Below are positions 31,766 through 41,762 of a stretch of 64,000 nt of DNA, in pieces. The DNA is from Candidatus Vesicomyosocius okutanii. Lineage in GTDB: Bacteria; Pseudomonadota; Gammaproteobacteria; PS1; Pseudothioglobaceae. The first letter of the stretch is position 1; the number at the start of each line of letters is the position of its first letter. The position numbers and the translations under genes were made by a program. The notes below the pieces were generated by a model. It made no database searches. It saw only the letters and a program-made list of their open reading frames with translations, and was not told the DNA's origin. The stretch covers positions 372,001 to 436,000 of the forward strand of contig NC_009465.1 of assembly GCF_000010405.1 (NCBI RefSeq), read 5' to 3'.

Positions 31766-33025
31766 ATGGTACATAAAATTGAATGTGAACATTGTGGGAA
31801 TAAAATCAATATTGAACAATCAATATGGAAGAGTATATCAATAGATCTAAATTCTAAATATGTCAAAAAAGATGTTGAAATGAAAGTAAGAGAGAAAGCG
31901 CTTAATGATGAAAAAGAGAAACAGGATGAAGAGGTTGCTTTTTTAGTAGCACAGGAAAGAAGTGTATTAGTAAAAAAATACAACGATGCACAAAAAATTC
32001 AAGAAGAAATGATTCAAACTGAAGTTGACAAAAGATTGATTTTAGATAAAGAATTATTAGATAAACAGATACGTGAAGAGGTTAAAAATGATTTAGAAGA
32101 TGCTAAACAGAAAAATATAGAAAATAACAAAATTAAAATAGAAAACATGAGGTTAGAAGCTACTGTTAATACAATGGAATCTCAACATAAGATAGATATC
32201 GAAATAAAGGTAGCTGAAGCTATTAATTTATCTGAAAAAAAAGCTATAGAAGATAGAGAGCAGCAACGAAGTGAGAACGACGTGAAAATGAAACAAATGC
32301 AAAAAAGTATAGAAGATGTACACCGCCAGTCTAATCAAGGTTCCATGCAGATTCAAGGCGAAGCTCAAGAGCAAACTATTAAGAGTTTTTTAAAATATAA
32401 TTTTCCATTAGATATAATCGAACCAATTAAACAGGGTGCTCGTGGGGGGGATTGTTTGCAACATGTAGTAAACAATAATAATCAAAAATGTGGAATAATT
32501 TATTATGAAAGTAAAAGAACAAAGAACTTTGAAAATTCTTGGATACAAAAATTCAAAGCTGATATGCGTGAGAAGAATGTAGATATAGGTGTTTTGGCAA
32601 CACAAGCTATGCCAAAAGGTATGAAGCGAGCTGGATTAGTAAAAGGTATTTGGGTATGTTTACTTGAAGAGTTTAAAATGATATCTCATATTCTTAGAAA
32701 GCAGTTGATTGAAATATATAAAATTAGGAGTATTAGTGAAAATAGAGAAGATATAGTAAGTCATTTATATAGATATTTAACTAGTAGTGAATTTAAAATG
32801 GATATGGAAGCAATAGTTGAAGGTTTTACAGAGATGAGATCAGATATTGATTCAGAAAAAAAAGCCTTTAATAGAATATGGAGTAAACGAGGCAAGCAAC
32901 TTGAAAAAATTATGCTAAGCACTGTAAATATGTATGGATCACTCCAAGGTATTTCAAATAATTCTATTGAAACAATTAATGGGTTGGAGTTGCCTGGAGC
33001 TGATTATAGTCAAATTAAAAAATGA
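31766..33025 (+). CDS. DUF2130 coiled-coil protein with PD-(D/E)xK-like core
   Basis: A 419-residue DUF2130 protein. Its N-terminus has a CxxC pair (C7, C10, in IECEHCGNK) and is followed by a long charged coiled coil from about 35 to 190. Residues about 195-320 form the conserved domain, with GARGGDC (D229), then IIYYESKRTKNF (E248, K250) and VDIGVLATQAMPKGM. The D...ExK spacing fits a restriction-endonuclease-like fold, as proposed for this family. A good ribosome-binding site (AAGGAG) precedes the ATG. The biological role is unknown. It stands alone, without other defence or repair genes. Confidence 0.85.
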   Translation: MVHKIECEHCGNKINIEQSIWKSISIDLNSKYVKKDVEMKVREKALNDEKEKQDEEVAFLVAQERSVLVKKYNDAQKIQEEMIQTEVDKRLILDKELLDKQIREEVKNDLEDAKQKNIENNKIKIENMRLEATVNTMESQHKIDIEIKVAEAINLSEKKAIEDREQQRSENDVKMKQMQKSIEDVHRQSNQGSMQIQGEAQEQTIKSFLKYNFPLDIIEPIKQGARGGDCLQHVVNNNNQKCGIIYYESKRTKNFENSWIQKFKADMREKNVDIGVLATQAMPKGMKRAGLVKGIWVCLLEEFKMISHILRKQLIEIYKIRSISENREDIVSHLYRYLTSSEFKMDMEAIVEGFTEMRSDIDSEKKAFNRIWSKRGKQLEKIMLSTVNMYGSLQGISNNSIETINGLELPGADYSQIKK

Positions 33026-33068
33026 GAGAGTGTATAAAATTAGACCATACAGATTTTATAATAAGTTT

Positions 33069-34247
33069 TTATACCTTGCTGAGCTTATCAATAGCTTTTC
33101 TGATATTATCCATGTTTGTAGCAAATGAAAAACGTATATAACCTGGCATACCAAAATCTGAACCTGGGACTAATGCAATATTCAATATTTCTAAGCAGTA
33201 AGTAGAGAGTTCAATATCATTTTTTAAACCGAGACGGCTAATTAATCCCTCAACCCTTGGAAAGGCATAAAAGGCGCCTTGTGATTTAGGACATTCAATG
33301 CCATTAATTGTGTTTAATGCATCAACAATGAAATCATGCCTTTTTTTAAAAGCACGAACCATTATGTTGATAATGCTTTGATCACCATTTAAAGCTTCCA
33401 AAGCAGCGGCTTGGGAAATAGAACAAGGATTAGAAGTGGATTGACCTTGAATTTTTTTCATAGCTTGAATAATATTTTTTGGGCCTGCGCCATATCCAAT
33501 TCTCCAGCCAGTCATTGCATAGGCTTTAGAGACTCCATTCAGAATAATAGTGCGATCTTTTAGTGTTTTATCAACCATAACAATGTTGACAAAATTCTCA
33601 TTATTATTCCAATGAATATGTTCGTAAATGTCATCAGTTATGATTAATATTTTTGGGTATTTTTTTAATATATTTGCCAATGCTTGTAATTCAGCTTTAG
33701 AATAAACTACACCTGTTGGGTTGGAGGGGCTATTAATAACAAATAATTTAGTATTATTGGTAATATTTGATTCTAATTGTTTTGGTGTAATTTTAAAATT
33801 TTGTTCTAATCCTGTTGTAATAATAATTGGTGTTGCGTCAGCTAAAAGAGTCATGTCTGGATAACTTACCCAAAAAGGTGCGGTAATAATCACTTCATCA
33901 CCCTTGTTCAGTACGGCTTGGCAAAGGTTATAAAACACTTGTTTCCCACCTGATGAAACTATTACTTCGGTATTAGTGTAAGTTAAGCTATTTTCTCGTT
34001 TAAATTTATCAATAATAGCTTTTTTTAATATGGGCGTTCCATCTACCATGGTATAACGAGTTTGACCATTTTTAATAGCCTGTATAGCTGCTCTTTGAAT
34101 ATTTTTAGGTGTATCAAAGTCTGGCTCTCCTGAACCCATAGATATAATTTGAATACCTTGAGATTTTAATTCGTTGGCTTTAGCAGTGACTTCAAGTGTG
34201 GCTGATGGTTTAATTTTTTGAATTCTATCGGAAAGATATGCTGACAT
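33069..34247 (-). CDS. aspC: Class I pyridoxal-phosphate aminotransferase, aspartate aminotransferase type
   Basis: Probably interconverts aspartate and glutamate with their keto acids. The 392 residues belong to fold-type I, subgroup Ib: GSGEPDFDTP near the start, INSPSNPTGVVYS, the Schiff-base lysine in NGVSKAYAMTGWRIGY, and the C-terminal arginine in YIRFSFA. The Ib group also includes prephenate and other aminotransferases, so the substrate is inferred. The symbol follows common annotation; these genes are not close homologues of E. coli aspC. Confidence 0.85.
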   Translation of the reverse strand: MSAYLSDRIQKIKPSATLEVTAKANELKSQGIQIISMGSGEPDFDTPKNIQRAAIQAIKNGQTRYTMVDGTPILKKAIIDKFKRENSLTYTNTEVIVSSGGKQVFYNLCQAVLNKGDEVIITAPFWVSYPDMTLLADATPIIITTGLEQNFKITPKQLESNITNNTKLFVINSPSNPTGVVYSKAELQALANILKKYPKILIITDDIYEHIHWNNNENFVNIVMVDKTLKDRTIILNGVSKAYAMTGWRIGYGAGPKNIIQAMKKIQGQSTSNPCSISQAAALEALNGDQSIINIMVRAFKKRHDFIVDALNTINGIECPKSQGAFYAFPRVEGLISRLGLKNDIELSTYCLEILNIALVPGSDFGMPGYIRFSFATNMDNIRKAIDKLSKV

Positions 34248-34290
34248 GATTATTAATAATAAAATAGATTAAAATTGGGTGTTTATGTTA

Positions 34291-34709
34291 ATGAAAAAAT
34301 CTTTTGTGTGGACAATAAATTTTAACTGATATCAAATTACTCATAGTGGAGATCAGCCAAAAGCGATTAGAATTTTGGTTGACAGCGTGAATTGATGGTG
34401 ATAAGTTCCAAGTATTACTTGGTGTAATTGGTTTAGGAAAGACCTTTTCACCATAGCTAATGTTATTTACTAGACTAAATACCCTAGTTTAATTATAGCC
34501 AAACCTATTATCAATACTCTTGATATAAATTTAACCAATAATAAAATAGAAAAAATGACATATATACAGTGCTTATTCAACTTTTACTGGTGCAATTATT
34601 AAAATAAATATAAAATATTAGAAGAGAAAATGTATAGTTTGCTACTGATTTAGAGTTTGAATATGCAGTAGATATGCGTAATCAGATTAAACAACTCAAA
34701 GACACTTAA
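34291..34709 (+). pseudogene. uvrB: UvrB, degraded to both ends only
   Basis: The N-terminus of excinuclease subunit B is readable across frames: SGDQPKAIRILVDSV (34350), DKFQVLLGVIGLGKTF (34400, a mutated Walker A) and TIANVI (34453). About 200 bases later comes ATDLEFEYAVDMRNQIKQL, matching the C-terminal UVR motif, ending at TAA 34709. Only 419 bases remain of about 2 kb, so roughly 1.6 kb was deleted. Nucleotide excision repair would be non-functional unless a second copy exists. The ordered matches make this secure. Confidence 0.85.
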
Positions 34710-34723
34710 TTTAAAAAAATATT

Positions 34724-35365
34724 ATGATTAACGCTAAATTAAACATTAATGAAATATTTTACTCCATTCAAGGTGAAGCGCGTGAAGTTGGTTTGCCTAG
34801 CGTATTTATTCGTTTAACTGGTTGTCCACTTAAATGTACATATTGTGATACTGAATATGCATTTCATGGAAATAACTTAATGGAAATTGATGCAATCATT
34901 AGTGAAATAAAACAATATGATACCACTTATATTTGTGTAACTGGCGGTGAGCCGCTATTACAAAAAAACTGTTATTTATTGTTAGATAGATTGGTTGAAA
35001 ATAATTATCAAGTGTCTTTAGAAACTAGTGGTAGCATTAACATACAAGATGTTAATGCTTTAGTATCAATAGTTATGGATGTTAAAACCCCAAGTTCTGG
35101 TGAATCTGAACAAAATAAGTATACAAATTTTAAAAAATTAACCGTCAAAGATCAGCTGAAATTTGTCATTGGATCACATTCTGATTTTGATTGGAGTGTA
35201 GCTATTTTGAACCAATATCATACTACTGCAGGTGTATTATTCTCACCTGTATTTGGCAATATTACACCAACGCAACTAGCAGATTGGATTTTGGATCAAC
35301 AATTAAATGTGCGATTGCAATTACAATTACATAAATTACTTTGGGGTGATGAAAAAGGAAAGTAA
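34724..35365 (+). CDS. queE: 7-carboxy-7-deazaguanine synthase
   Basis: Radical-SAM enzyme in queuosine and deazaguanine synthesis. The 213 residues have the short N-terminal signature IFYSIQGEAREVGLPSVFIR and the QueE-type cluster motif CPLKCTYC (C34, C38, C41), followed by CDTEYAF and TGGEPLLQ. Length is normal. It lies right after the uvrB scar, so its promoter must be inside that remnant. QueH, which completes the modification, is at 55.2 kb. Confidence 0.95.
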   Translation: MINAKLNINEIFYSIQGEAREVGLPSVFIRLTGCPLKCTYCDTEYAFHGNNLMEIDAIISEIKQYDTTYICVTGGEPLLQKNCYLLLDRLVENNYQVSLETSGSINIQDVNALVSIVMDVKTPSSGESEQNKYTNFKKLTVKDQLKFVIGSHSDFDWSVAILNQYHTTAGVLFSPVFGNITPTQLADWILDQQLNVRLQLQLHKLLWGDEKGK

Positions 35366-35890
35366 CTATTGAATAGATATTTTTTGCACTTGTGGTTTTT
35401 TCTGTTTAAGTTTTGGAATAGAGATACTCAGTATATTGTTGTTAAAACTTGCATTGATATTATTGGTATCAACATCATCTGGTAGGGTAAATTTTTGGAA
35501 AAAACTACCAGATGAGGTACCTAAATTGTAATTGTTACTTTGAACTTTTTTAACACACCCTTTGATTAAAATAGTATTGTTATTGGTAGAAATACTAAGA
35601 TTTTCTTTACTGATTCCATTAACTTTTATTTGGATAATAAAGCTATTTGATTGATTGTCAAAGTATCTTCTACTTTGTGTTCTAAGGTTACTATAGTTCT
35701 GTATTTGATTAATTTTATAATTCAGTTGTCTGAACTGTTGTTCAAAATCGTGCCAAATAAAATTGTTATCAAAGAGACTACTATTAAATAAATTGTTGCT
35801 ATTGGCATTAATTACGCTGGAAATTAGTAATATAGATAATAGTAGTCTCTTGTACATTATTTTTTTTAGAATGGCTTTTATTAATTTCAT
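35366..35890 (-). CDS. Exported small heat-shock (Hsp20/alpha-crystallin) protein
   Basis: An alpha-crystallin-domain protein with an N-terminal export signal. Residues from about 75 onward include VNGISKENLSISTNNNTILIKG, FFQKFTLPDDVDTNNINA and NNILSISIPK, which are sHSP landmarks ending in the I-x-I-like tail. The N-terminus has a basic head and LLLSILLISSVINA, a signal peptide with likely cleavage after NA. Two starts are possible (35890 or the ATG at 35857, MYKRLLLS); neither has a clear ribosome-binding site. A periplasmic sHSP is unusual. Convergent with queE, zero bases apart. Confidence 0.8.
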   Translation of the reverse strand: MKLIKAILKKIMYKRLLLSILLISSVINANSNNLFNSSLFDNNFIWHDFEQQFRQLNYKINQIQNYSNLRTQSRRYFDNQSNSFIIQIKVNGISKENLSISTNNNTILIKGCVKKVQSNNYNLGTSSGSFFQKFTLPDDVDTNNINASFNNNILSISIPKLKQKKPQVQKISIQ

Positions 35891-36136
35891 TATACTAATT
35901 AATAGCTATGTTTTCAAGTCTAAAATCAAGCTAATTTATAAATGGTTTAAATAATTCATGATTTTTATATTTTTAAAATTAATAAAGATATTTTTAAGGT
36001 TATCTTTTAGGCGTAAAGATGTTTGCAAGTTATGTGTATTGGAAGTAAGTAAGAAGCTGTTACGTCCATAATGTTAACTTGATAAGTTTTAATATCACTT
36101 ATGTTTATTTATTTTGTATGGTAGGGGTGAACAAAT

Positions 36137-37234
36137 CTATATTGAGGCTGGAATAATAGGTGTAATTGATTCGATATTTAAGTTTTGAGCTCGATGACGC
36201 ATAACGTGATCCATAATGGTTATTGCTAGCATAGCTTCAGCAATAGGAGTTGCACGAATGCCTACGCAAGGGTCATGTCGACCCTTGGTGATTACTTCAA
36301 TAGGTCCCCCTCTTTTATCAATACTTTCAATTGGTAGGCTCAAACTTGAAGTTGGTTTTAGTGCAATAGACACTAAAATATCTTGACCTGAACTAATTCC
36401 ACCAAAAATGCCACCAGCGTGATTTGACTTAAAACCTGTTAAAGTAATGGCATCACGATGCTCAGTACCTTTTTGGTTAACTACTCTAAATCCATCGCCA
36501 ATTTCAACTCCTTTTACTGCGTTAATGCTCATCATACTATGGGCAATATCTGCATCTAATCTATCAAAAATCGGTTCTCCTAGCCCAACAGGCATATTAT
36601 TTACTATGATGTTGATTCTAGCACCCACTGAATCACCTGACTTTCGCAAAGTATCCATATATTTTTCTAAAATTTTAACTTTATTAGCATCGAGGCAAAA
36701 AAATGGGTTGTTGTGTACTTCTAGCCAATCAGAATTTTCAATTTTAATAGGTCCTAGTTGAGATAAATAACCTTTAATTTTAATATTGTATTCTTGCTTT
36801 AAGTATTTTTTAGCAATACCACCGCAAGCAACACGCATAGCAGTTTCTCTTGCAGAAGAACGCCCTCCCCCCCGATAATCTCTAATACCGTATTTTTGAT
36901 GATAAGTGTAATCAGCATGTCCAGGGCGGAAGGTATCTTTAATATTTCCATAGTCTTTGGAACGCTGGTCTGTATTTTGAATGATGAGTGCTATTGGTGT
37001 ACCTGTTGTTTTTCCTTCAAATGTGCCAGATAATATTTTTACTAAATCCTCTTCATGGCGCTGACTAGTGTGGCGGGAAGTACCTGGTTTTCTAAGGTCT
37101 AAATCATCTTGTAAATCAACCTCAGTAAGTGCCAGTCCTGGCGGACAACCATCTACAATACCAATTAATGCCTCACCATGAGATTCACCTGCTGTGGTAA
37201 TTGTAAATAATTTTCCAATTGTATTACCACTCAT
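36137..37234 (-). CDS. aroC: Chorismate synthase
   Basis: Forms chorismate from EPSP using reduced FMN, the last shared step for aromatic amino acids, folate and ubiquinone. The 365 residues include the signatures [48 protein letters not shown] and [12 protein letters not shown]. Length is normal. A run of seven C on the plus strand (36867-36873) encodes the GGG of the signature. Shikimate dehydrogenase (aroE) is at 40.9 kb. Confidence 0.97.
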   Translation of the reverse strand: MSGNTIGKLFTITTAGESHGEALIGIVDGCPPGLALTEVDLQDDLDLRKPGTSRHTSQRHEEDLVKILSGTFEGKTTGTPIALIIQNTDQRSKDYGNIKDTFRPGHADYTYHQKYGIRDYRGGGRSSARETAMRVACGGIAKKYLKQEYNIKIKGYLSQLGPIKIENSDWLEVHNNPFFCLDANKVKILEKYMDTLRKSGDSVGARINIIVNNMPVGLGEPIFDRLDADIAHSMMSINAVKGVEIGDGFRVVNQKGTEHRDAITLTGFKSNHAGGIFGGISSGQDILVSIALKPTSSLSLPIESIDKRGGPIEVITKGRHDPCVGIRATPIAEAMLAITIMDHVMRHRAQNLNIESITPIIPASI

Positions 37235-37728
37235 TTACCATTCCTTATGTAGGATAATATTGTCTTAGTTTGTTCTTTAAGTCTTTAAACATATGTTTTT
37301 GAAAAGACTTTATTTTTATAGGGTTTGGATTATTTTTTAATTGTGTCATAATTAGTGAGCCATGATTTTTATAAAAAACCTACTTTTGTTAATATTCTCT
37401 TTAAATTCAGTTAAGTTTTTTCATCACTGGTAAATTCAAAGTTTTTATTTTTCATTTTTTATATTACTATTAGTTGTAAACGCTCCACTTTGAGATTTGT
37501 GATATTTAGAGCAACGACACATGATACATAACATAATAATTTTAAAAAAATCTAATTATACCTAGTCTATCTAACTAGAATGTTATATAGTATTATAAGA
37601 TTATTAATATCTGTGTCAAAAAACTTATAAATCATACTAAAATATATAATACTCATAACTCTTAAGGTTAAAGTATTATTGTAAAGGCTTTAATGTTAAT
37701 TTTTTTTGCATTTTTACTTCTTTGATTG
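37235..37728. other. Gene-free stretch upstream of aroC
   Basis: Almost 500 AT-rich bases between the aroC start and tRNA-Arg. No coding remnant, repeat or terminator is recognised. The aroC promoter should be in the first 100 bases. Confidence 0.5.
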
Positions 37729-37802
37729 TGCCCCCGGTGCGATTTGAACACACGACCTACCGCTTAGGAGGCGGTTACTCTATCCAGCTGAGCTACGAAG
37801 GC
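37729..37802 (-). tRNA. tRNA-Arg (CCT), CCA not encoded
   Basis: A cloverleaf with anticodon CCT in the loop CTCCTAA between ACCGC/GCGGT. The acceptor GCCTTCG/CGGGGGC has two G-U pairs and the discriminator is A. The following bases are CAA, so CCA must be added enzymatically, unlike the other five tRNAs here. Confidence 0.95.
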
Positions 37803-37999
37803 AATGTGATTATTATCCACGATATAAGCACTTGTTGAAATCTTTGCATTATTTTTTATCTGATTTGTTGATGATAATATACTTTACTTACTTTTAGGCG
37901 GATATTTATTTGAATTGATTTGTATTTTACAAAATTGTGTAATTTAAATCACAGTATAATCTTAATATTTTTTTAATATTTAATTTAATTTAAAATTAC

Positions 38000-38695
38000 A
38001 TGAAGAATATTAAAGTTGAGAATAGACTTATATTTGCTTTAGATGTGTCAGAAATTAAACAGGCTAAAGATTTGGTAATTCAATTGGATAATAGTATTAA
38101 TTTTTATAAAATTGGTATGGAATTATTAATGACAGGGCAATACTTTAATTTGCTTGATTGGTTATTAGAAAAAGACAAACAAGTTTTTGTGGATTTAAAA
38201 TTTTTTGATGTTCCAGAAACTGTAGGTAGAACTATTAAACGTTTAAGCCAATATGGTGCTACTTTTGTCACCATCCATGGCAATCAAGCGCTTATGGAAA
38301 AAGCTAATGAAAATAAATACAATCTTAAAATTTTAGCAGTAACTGCGCTTACTAGTATTGATAGAGGTGATTTAGATGATTTAGGTTTTAATTGTGATGT
38401 GTTGGAGTTGGTTGTTTCTCGTGCTAAACGTGCTTTTGAAGCGGGTTGTGACGGTGTAGTATCCTCTGGACTTGAAGTGCCATTTTTGCGTAAATATGTT
38501 GACAGTAAATTAATTGTTGTTACACCAGGCATCCGTCCTGTGGTTAACGATGATGATCAAAAACGTATTGTGGATGTAGTAACAGCGTTTAACTCAGGGT
38601 CAGATTATATTGTTGTTGGTCGTCCAATTAAAAATGCTACTAGCCCATATCAAGCTGCGACAGATATTCAAACAATTATTAAAGGTTGTTTTTAA
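38000..38695 (+). CDS. pyrF: Orotidine 5'-phosphate decarboxylase
   Basis: Last step of UMP synthesis. The 231 residues form a TIM barrel: LIFALDVSEIKQA at the start, the catalytic FVDLKFFDVPETVGR with its D-K-D array, VTIHG, VTPGIRP and VVGRPI for phosphate binding. Length is normal for the short bacterial type. Starts at ATG 38000. It is followed 19 bases later by tRNA-Val on the same strand. Confidence 0.96.
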   Translation: MKNIKVENRLIFALDVSEIKQAKDLVIQLDNSINFYKIGMELLMTGQYFNLLDWLLEKDKQVFVDLKFFDVPETVGRTIKRLSQYGATFVTIHGNQALMEKANENKYNLKILAVTALTSIDRGDLDDLGFNCDVLELVVSRAKRAFEAGCDGVVSSGLEVPFLRKYVDSKLIVVTPGIRPVVNDDDQKRIVDVVTAFNSGSDYIVVGRPIKNATSPYQAATDIQTIIKGCF

Positions 38696-38714
38696 GTAAA
38701 ATTATCACTTCTTT

Positions 38715-38791
38715 AGTCGCGTAGCTCAGCTGGTTAGAGCACTACCTTGACATGGTAGAGGTCGGTGATTCGAATTCACTCGTGACTACCA
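38715..38791 (+). tRNA. tRNA-Val (GAC)
   Basis: A cloverleaf with anticodon GAC in the loop TTGACAT between CTACC/GGTAG. The acceptor AGTCGCG/CGTGACT begins with A1-U72 instead of the usual G-C, and CCA is encoded. It reads GTC and GTT codons. Confidence 0.96.
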
Positions 38792-39116
38792 AAGAGATAG
38801 TCAGTTTTTAAAATATTTAGAGGCTTCAGAATAAGACAAACAACTTAAACTATATATCTTTTTTCAATTCCAAATGGAAAATGTTTGTAATGCCAAAAAT
38901 TAATAATGTAAATAATAAGATTATTTAGATACATATCGATAAGTGTAAACAACTTCAACAATAAGTATTAAAACTAATAATAGTTAAATATATCAAGGAT
39001 AAATACTAATTTTAATTTACTAATTAAATAAAGAATACCGTCAAATTGAATAACAATATAAACCATAGTAAGTGCTCGTGGTTATAATGAGCATATTATT
39101 TTAAATTTTTTGTTTA
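38792..39116. other. Gene-free stretch before the ubiquinone hydroxylase
   Basis: 325 AT-rich bases with no recognisable coding or RNA signal and no clear terminator for tRNA-Val. Confidence 0.5.
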
Positions 39117-40310
39117 ATGAAAGTTGATATTGTAATTATTGGTGGCGGTCCATCTGGTTTAAGTTTTGCTAGCGCTATGCTAAATTCTAATATCAAAATA
39201 TTATTGATTGAAAGATCAAGTCTTGACTCTATTGCAAGCCCTCAGGTAGATGGTAGAGAAATTGCATTAACGCATTTATCATTAAAAATTTTAAAGAAGT
39301 TTGGTGTTTGGGATTTAATCAATCAGGCAGAAGTTTCTCCTTTAAAAGAAGCAAAAGTGTTTGATGGCGATTCACCTTCGTTACTGAATTTTACAACTGA
39401 AAATACTTCAATAGAAGCCTTGGGCTATTTAGTCCCTAATTATCAAATTAGAAAAGCGCTTTATACAAAAGTTAAACAGGAAAAAAAGATTAATATTATT
39501 ACTAATATGGTAGTTGAGGATGTAATCCAATTAGATGATTGTTCACAGGTTATTTTGTCTAATGGCGATAAGGTAGAAACTAAATTAGTTATTGCTGCTG
39601 ATAGTCGTTTTTCAGATATTCGTAGAAAAGTTGGTATTCCGACCTTGATAAAGGATTTTTCTAAGCTTATGATTGTTACTCAGATGAGTCATGAATTATC
39701 ACATAATAATGTTGCTTTGGAGCGCTTTGATTATGGTAGAACATTGGCATTATTGCCAATGGTAGGTAATGTTTCGTCTATTGTATTAACAGTTAAAACC
39801 AACCAATCTCAAGCAATACTTAAAATGAATGAAACTGATTTTAATCAGATGATCACACAATCATTTAAAGATGAGTTAGGGAAAATGATGCAAATAGGCG
39901 AGCGATATTCTTATCCATTGATTGCAACGCACGCGCAAACTTTTATTTCTAAACGATTTGCGTTGATTGGTGATGCTTCAGTAGGTATGCACCCTGTAAC
40001 TGCACATGGGTTTAACCTAGGTTTAAGAGGGCAAGCTATATTAGCTAAATTAGTTAATGAGGCTTTGGATAATGGTCAAGACATTGGCTCTAAATCTTTG
40101 CTAAAATTGTATGAGAAAAAGCATATTAATTTAACTAGACTTATGTTTTTTAGTACTAATAGCATTGTGGCATTATTTACTAATGATGCGCCGGTGATTA
40201 AACAAATAAGGCGTTTTGTTCTTAAGTTTGCCGAGCATTTTCCACCTATTAAGTATCTCATTTTTCATCATCTAACACAAGATAAAAAGTATAAATCTTT
40301 TTATTTTTAA
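39117..40310 (+). CDS. ubiM: FAD-dependent ubiquinone-biosynthesis hydroxylase, UbiM-like
   Basis: A 397-residue flavin monooxygenase of the UbiH/UbiF/UbiM/VisC group, hydroxylating the ubiquinone ring. GxGxxG is in [12 protein letters not shown], the DG-type motif is near [14 protein letters not shown], and the second FAD motif is [21 protein letters not shown]. The HPVTAHGFN variant, rather than HPIAGQGFN, points to the UbiM subgroup, but which ring carbon is hydroxylated cannot be proven here. Its last base is the first base of pdxH. Confidence 0.75.
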   Translation: MKVDIVIIGGGPSGLSFASAMLNSNIKILLIERSSLDSIASPQVDGREIALTHLSLKILKKFGVWDLINQAEVSPLKEAKVFDGDSPSLLNFTTENTSIEALGYLVPNYQIRKALYTKVKQEKKINIITNMVVEDVIQLDDCSQVILSNGDKVETKLVIAADSRFSDIRRKVGIPTLIKDFSKLMIVTQMSHELSHNNVALERFDYGRTLALLPMVGNVSSIVLTVKTNQSQAILKMNETDFNQMITQSFKDELGKMMQIGERYSYPLIATHAQTFISKRFALIGDASVGMHPVTAHGFNLGLRGQAILAKLVNEALDNGQDIGSKSLLKLYEKKHINLTRLMFFSTNSIVALFTNDAPVIKQIRRFVLKFAEHFPPIKYLIFHHLTQDKKYKSFYF

Positions 40311-40948
40311 TGAAAGTTGATTTAACTGGTCTTAGGCGCGAATTTACTCAGAGTGGATTAAATCGTACTGATCTGGATAATAGTCCTTTTGGCCAATTTA
40401 ATTTGTGGTTTGAGCAAGCTCAAAAAGCAGATATTATCGAGCCAAGTGCTATGAGTTTAGCAACAAGTGATAATAATGAAATAGGTATTAGAACTGTATT
40501 ACTTAAATATTTTGATATGTATGGTTTTGTGTTTTTTACAAATTACAATTCTAAAAAATCTAAAGAACTTCAATCTAATCCGAATGTAGCTTTGTTGTTT
40601 CCATGGCTGGTTTTAGAGAGACAAGTTAAAATTTCTGGTTATGTAGAAAAGATCAGTATGCTTGAATCCTTAAAGTATTTCTCTTCTAGACCTAAAGCTT
40701 CCCAATTAGGTTCCTGGGCATCTCAACAATCATCAAGTTTATCCTCAAGGAAGGTGTTATTATCTCAATTTGAATTAATGAAGGTCAAATTTAGCAATGG
40801 AAAAGTGCCATTACCTGATTTTTGGGGGGGGTATCGTGTTGTGCCATTAAAGATTGAATTTTGGCAAGGTAGAGAAAATCGATTGCATGATCGATTTATA
40901 TATCAACTAAATAAAGGCAAGTGGAGAATTGAACGTTTAGCGCCTTAA
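40310..40948 (+). CDS. pdxH: Pyridoxamine 5'-phosphate oxidase
   Basis: FMN enzyme making pyridoxal 5'-phosphate, the cofactor of AspC, ArgD and IlvA in this window. The 212 residues show [13 protein letters not shown]-like order (here [13 protein letters not shown]), [32 protein letters not shown] and the C-terminal [13 protein letters not shown]. Eight consecutive G (40824-40831) encode the WGGY turn, a slippage-prone site in an AT-rich genome. It overlaps the aroE end by 12 bases, convergently. Confidence 0.96.
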   Translation: MKVDLTGLRREFTQSGLNRTDLDNSPFGQFNLWFEQAQKADIIEPSAMSLATSDNNEIGIRTVLLKYFDMYGFVFFTNYNSKKSKELQSNPNVALLFPWLVLERQVKISGYVEKISMLESLKYFSSRPKASQLGSWASQQSSSLSSRKVLLSQFELMKVKFSNGKVPLPDFWGGYRVVPLKIEFWQGRENRLHDRFIYQLNKGKWRIERLAP

Positions 40949-41740
40949 GTTACTTAGAACTTTCTTAGTATCAGGTTTAGCACCTGTCCAGAATTCAAAA
41001 GCTATTGCTGCTTGTTCAACTAACATGCCCAAGCCATCACTAATCATTTTGGCATGGTTGGTTTTTGCCCAACTCATAAATGGAGTTTGATAGCCATACA
41101 TTAAATCGTAACACACCGCGTTATTGGCAATACTAAAGGCAATATTAGGAATTCTTCCATCAAATGATGCACTAGTAGCATTGATAATAATGTCAACTGA
41201 CTTATACTTAATTTTATTCAAACTAAAACTGCAAGTATTACCAAATTTAGAGAAGTTTTTAGCTAGTCTAATCGCTTTAGAATGTGTCCGATTAGAAATT
41301 ATAACTTGATTAGGTTTCTGTTTTAAAATAGGGAATAAAATTCCTTGAGTCGCACCCCCTGCACCTAAAATTAGAATAACCTTATTTTTTAATTTAATAC
41401 CAATATTATGAGTTAAATCTTTAATTAGCCCAATTCCATCGGTATTTTCACCAATAATTTTATCAGCTTCTATCTTAATAGTATTAACTGAACCTGCTAT
41501 TTTGGCATTTAGTGTAAGTTCGTTTGCAAATTTAAATGCATCTAATTTAAAAGGCACAGTAATATTAAAACCATTCGCTCCTTGATTGATGAATGCTTGT
41601 ACTGAGGACACAAAGTCATCAACAGGTGCTAAGATTTTGTCATAGCTAATTTCAAAACCAGTTTGCTTAGCAAACTGGTTTTGAATATTTGGCGATAAAC
41701 TATGATTTATAGGATTACCAAAAACAGCAAATTTATACAT
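40937..41740 (-). CDS. aroE: Shikimate dehydrogenase
   Basis: NADPH-dependent reduction of 3-dehydroshikimate. The 267 residues start with [20 protein letters not shown], then [13 protein letters not shown] with the catalytic lysine, ENTDGIGL and the nucleotide loop [17 protein letters not shown] follows where the NADP-binding NRT sits. Length is normal. It lies 22 bases after the rne stop on the same strand and converges on pdxH. Confidence 0.96.
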   Translation of the reverse strand: MYKFAVFGNPINHSLSPNIQNQFAKQTGFEISYDKILAPVDDFVSSVQAFINQGANGFNITVPFKLDAFKFANELTLNAKIAGSVNTIKIEADKIIGENTDGIGLIKDLTHNIGIKLKNKVILILGAGGATQGILFPILKQKPNQVIISNRTHSKAIRLAKNFSKFGNTCSFSLNKIKYKSVDIIINATSASFDGRIPNIAFSIANNAVCYDLMYGYQTPFMSWAKTNHAKMISDGLGMLVEQAAIAFEFWTGAKPDTKKVLSNLRR

Positions 41741-41762
41741 TATTAACCTTATTTTTTATTAG

